Shown here in pieces: positions 4,888 through 5,742 of a DNA stretch of 5,742 nt. The stretch is from NCBI GenBank assembly GCA_946885765.1, contig CAMPHD010000225.1:1-5742 (forward strand), given 5' to 3'. The translations under genes and the position numbers were made by a program. This DNA comes from an uncultured Thalassospira sp. GTDB lineage: Bacteria > Pseudomonadota > Alphaproteobacteria > Rhodospirillales_A > Thalassospiraceae. The notes below the pieces were generated by a model, which had not been told where the DNA came from, made no database searches, and was given only the letters and a program-made list of their open reading frames with translations. How positions within the stretch are numbered: position 1 is the first letter of the stretch; every line of letters begins with the position of its first letter.

Positions 4888-5523
4888 TTATCCAAAATCC
4901 CGGCGGGCCTGCATGATCCGGCCCGCCGTTGTGATCAGACATAAAGTGCCAAACACGGCAGCGATTTGCCGGAACCATTCCGGGTACAGGCAAATCAGGA
5001 CCAGGACAAAAATGGTTTCGCTGCCCTCGGTAATACCGGTCAGGTAATAGAAGCTTTTTTTCCCCTGTTTTTCATGATTGCGTACGGTTTTGGCCGCGAT
5101 AATCGCATAGGCCAGAAAGCTTGAGCCGGTGCCGACAAAACAGAAAATCAGAAATGCGGCCATCAAGGCATGGTCGGGGCGCCCGACGGCGAAAGCCAGA
5201 ATGATCCCGGAATAAAACAGAAAATCGGCGACGATATCGTAATAGCCGCCCAGGTCGCTTTCCTGTGACTTTGATCCGGCGTGACGTGATCGCGGTTGGG
5301 TATGGCGGGCAACAGCCCCGTCCAGACCATCCATGATGCGGCTGAGCAAAATCAGTCCAAGCGCGATGTGATCCAGCCGAAAGGCGAGTGCGACCGCAGC
5401 AAGGATACCAATGACGAAACCAAGGCCGGTCACCATGTTCGGGGTAACGCCGCTGCCCGACAGGCGGCGTGCCACGGCATTCAATGGTTTGTCGATCAGG
5501 GGGCGCAGGCGGGCGTCAAACAT
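4888..5523 (-). CDS. CDP-alcohol phosphatidyltransferase, YnjF-like membrane enzyme
   Basis: The 211-residue polytopic inner-membrane protein transfers a phosphatidyl group from CDP-diacylglycerol to an alcohol. By similarity to E. coli YnjF (a phosphatidylglycerol synthase-like protein), the acceptor may be glycerol phosphate or a phosphatidyl compound. The signature is D65-x2-D68-G69-x2-A72-R73, then G92-x3-D96-x3-D100, with all four metal-binding aspartates present. The gap between Arg73 and Gly92 is 18 residues against about 7-8 in typical members, so a hydrophilic insert rich in Arg, Ser and His sits there. Downstream, FVGTGSSFLAYA (129-140), KSFYYLTGITEGSET (156-170) and LCLITTAGR match YnjF-type sequences well. 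About five or six membrane helices are expected. The ATG at 5521-5523 is preceded by GGAA. It is convergent with the 4467-4814 gene, 73 bp apart. Confidence 0.88.
   Translation of the reverse strand: MFDARLRPLIDKPLNAVARRLSGSGVTPNMVTGLGFVIGILAAVALAFRLDHIALGLILLSRIMDGLDGAVARHTQPRSRHAGSKSQESDLGGYYDIVADFLFYSGIILAFAVGRPDHALMAAFLIFCFVGTGSSFLAYAIIAAKTVRNHEKQGKKSFYYLTGITEGSETIFVLVLICLYPEWFRQIAAVFGTLCLITTAGRIMQARRDFG
4901..4928 (-). terminator. GC-rich stem-loop in the 3' end of the phosphatidyltransferase gene
   Basis: CGGCGGGCC (4901-4909) and GGCCCGCCG (4920-4928) form a perfect 9 bp inverted repeat with a 10 nt loop, overlapping the last coding residues (GRIMQARR). On the minus strand it is followed by GGATTTTGG, a poor T tract. 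It could terminate or stabilise the minus-strand transcript end, since no other terminator for this gene is evident apart from the imperfect hairpin at 4841-4865. Confidence 0.35.
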
Positions 5524-5583
5524 TTTGGTTTCCGGTTAAATCATTGCAGACACAACCATAATCCTATCACGGTCTTTGGGGAA

Positions 5584-5602
5584 ATCATGCACGCGTGATG
5601 AT
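5584..5602. promoter_or_regulatory. Dyad upstream of the phosphatidyltransferase gene
   Basis: ATCAT (5584-5588), one unpaired G, the perfect palindrome CACGCGTG (5590-5597), then ATGAT (5598-5602) together make an interrupted dyad about 60 bp upstream of the phosphatidyltransferase start. It may be an operator. No matching regulator can be named. Confidence 0.3.
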
Positions 5603-5605
5603 GCC

Positions 5606-5663
5606 GGTTGGAAATTGTCCGATTGACGGGGCGTTGAAAACGGGATTGGCTGTTGGTTGGAAA
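5606..5663. repeat. Direct repeat GGTTGGAAA
   Basis: GGTTGGAAA occurs at 5606-5614 and again at 5655-5663, 49 bp apart, in the non-coding right end. It may be coincidental or a pair of binding sites between the minus-strand gene and whatever starts at the right edge. Confidence 0.25.
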
Positions 5664-5692
5664 ACCTTTGATCTCTTATCGGTGCGCCCCAG

Positions 5693-5742
5693 ATGTCCGT
5701 TTCAGATAGCCTGCCTGTTTCCCCGTTTGCCGCAAACGGCAT
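5693..5742 (+). CDS. Possible gene start running off the right edge
   Basis: An ATG at 5693 opens a frame that reads MSVSDSLPVSPFAANG to the window edge. Only a weak GGTG lies eight bases upstream and no clear promoter is visible. With 16 residues no family can be recognised. It would be divergent from the phosphatidyltransferase gene. The minus-strand frame over the same DNA looks like a shadow, but neither is proven. Confidence 0.2.
   Translation, partial: MSVSDSLPVSPFAANG

Noticed and set aside
5723..5739. CCGTTTG/CAAACGG inverted repeat at the right edge as a terminator
   Set aside because: The loop is only 3 nt, no T run is visible before the window ends, and the surrounding context is missing.
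5536..5742. Minus-strand open frame at the right edge (68 codons)
   Set aside because: The product is low in hydrophobic structure, has no recognisable domain, and overlaps the dyad and direct repeat; more likely non-coding upstream DNA.

Overview
The window looks like a chromosomal segment of an alphaproteobacterium. A Rhodospirillales relative such as Thalassospira is my best guess, from moderate-to-high GC, gene content and protein style; this is inference, not a database match. It carries seven well-supported intact genes, one C-terminal gene fragment at the left edge and a doubtful gene start at the right edge. There is no tRNA, rRNA, CRISPR array, insertion sequence or phage gene.

Layout. 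Positions 3-122 are the 3' end of an unidentified + strand gene. A 200 bp gap follows, ending in a strong intrinsic terminator (270-297) and possibly encoding a small RNA. On the minus strand lies a tight two-gene operon (1189 to 323): a small secreted DUF6152-type protein, then a four-helix DUF6644-type membrane protein. A 241 bp divergent intergenic region (1190-1430) holds two dyad-symmetric sites and a candidate promoter. It leads into a + strand sugar-acid module: 2-dehydro-3-deoxygalactonokinase (dgoK), 2-dehydro-3-deoxy-6-phosphogalactonate aldolase (dgoA) and an atypical short-chain dehydrogenase/reductase (SDR). Next come a solitary GIY-YIG domain protein and a 115-residue conserved-looking protein of unknown function with a histidine-rich motif. 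Convergent to these, on the minus strand, is a CDP-alcohol phosphatidyltransferase resembling E. coli YnjF. The last 219 bp are upstream DNA with a dyad and a direct repeat.

How the genes work together. DgoK phosphorylates 2-dehydro-3-deoxy-D-galactonate and DgoA splits the product into pyruvate and glyceraldehyde 3-phosphate. These are the last two steps of the De Ley-Doudoroff (galactonate) pathway. The dehydratase, transporter, lactonase and regulator are not in the window. The SDR may be functionally linked, but its catalytic Tyr and Lys are replaced, and it is separated from dgoA by a hairpin and a possible promoter. The other genes have no visible functional link to the pathway.

I see no obvious large undescribed system. 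The points most worth a second look are the SDR with a substituted active site, the HxHGDHxHxG protein, the extra loop inside the phosphatidyltransferase signature, the possible small RNA at 156-297, and the operator-like palindrome between the divergent operons.
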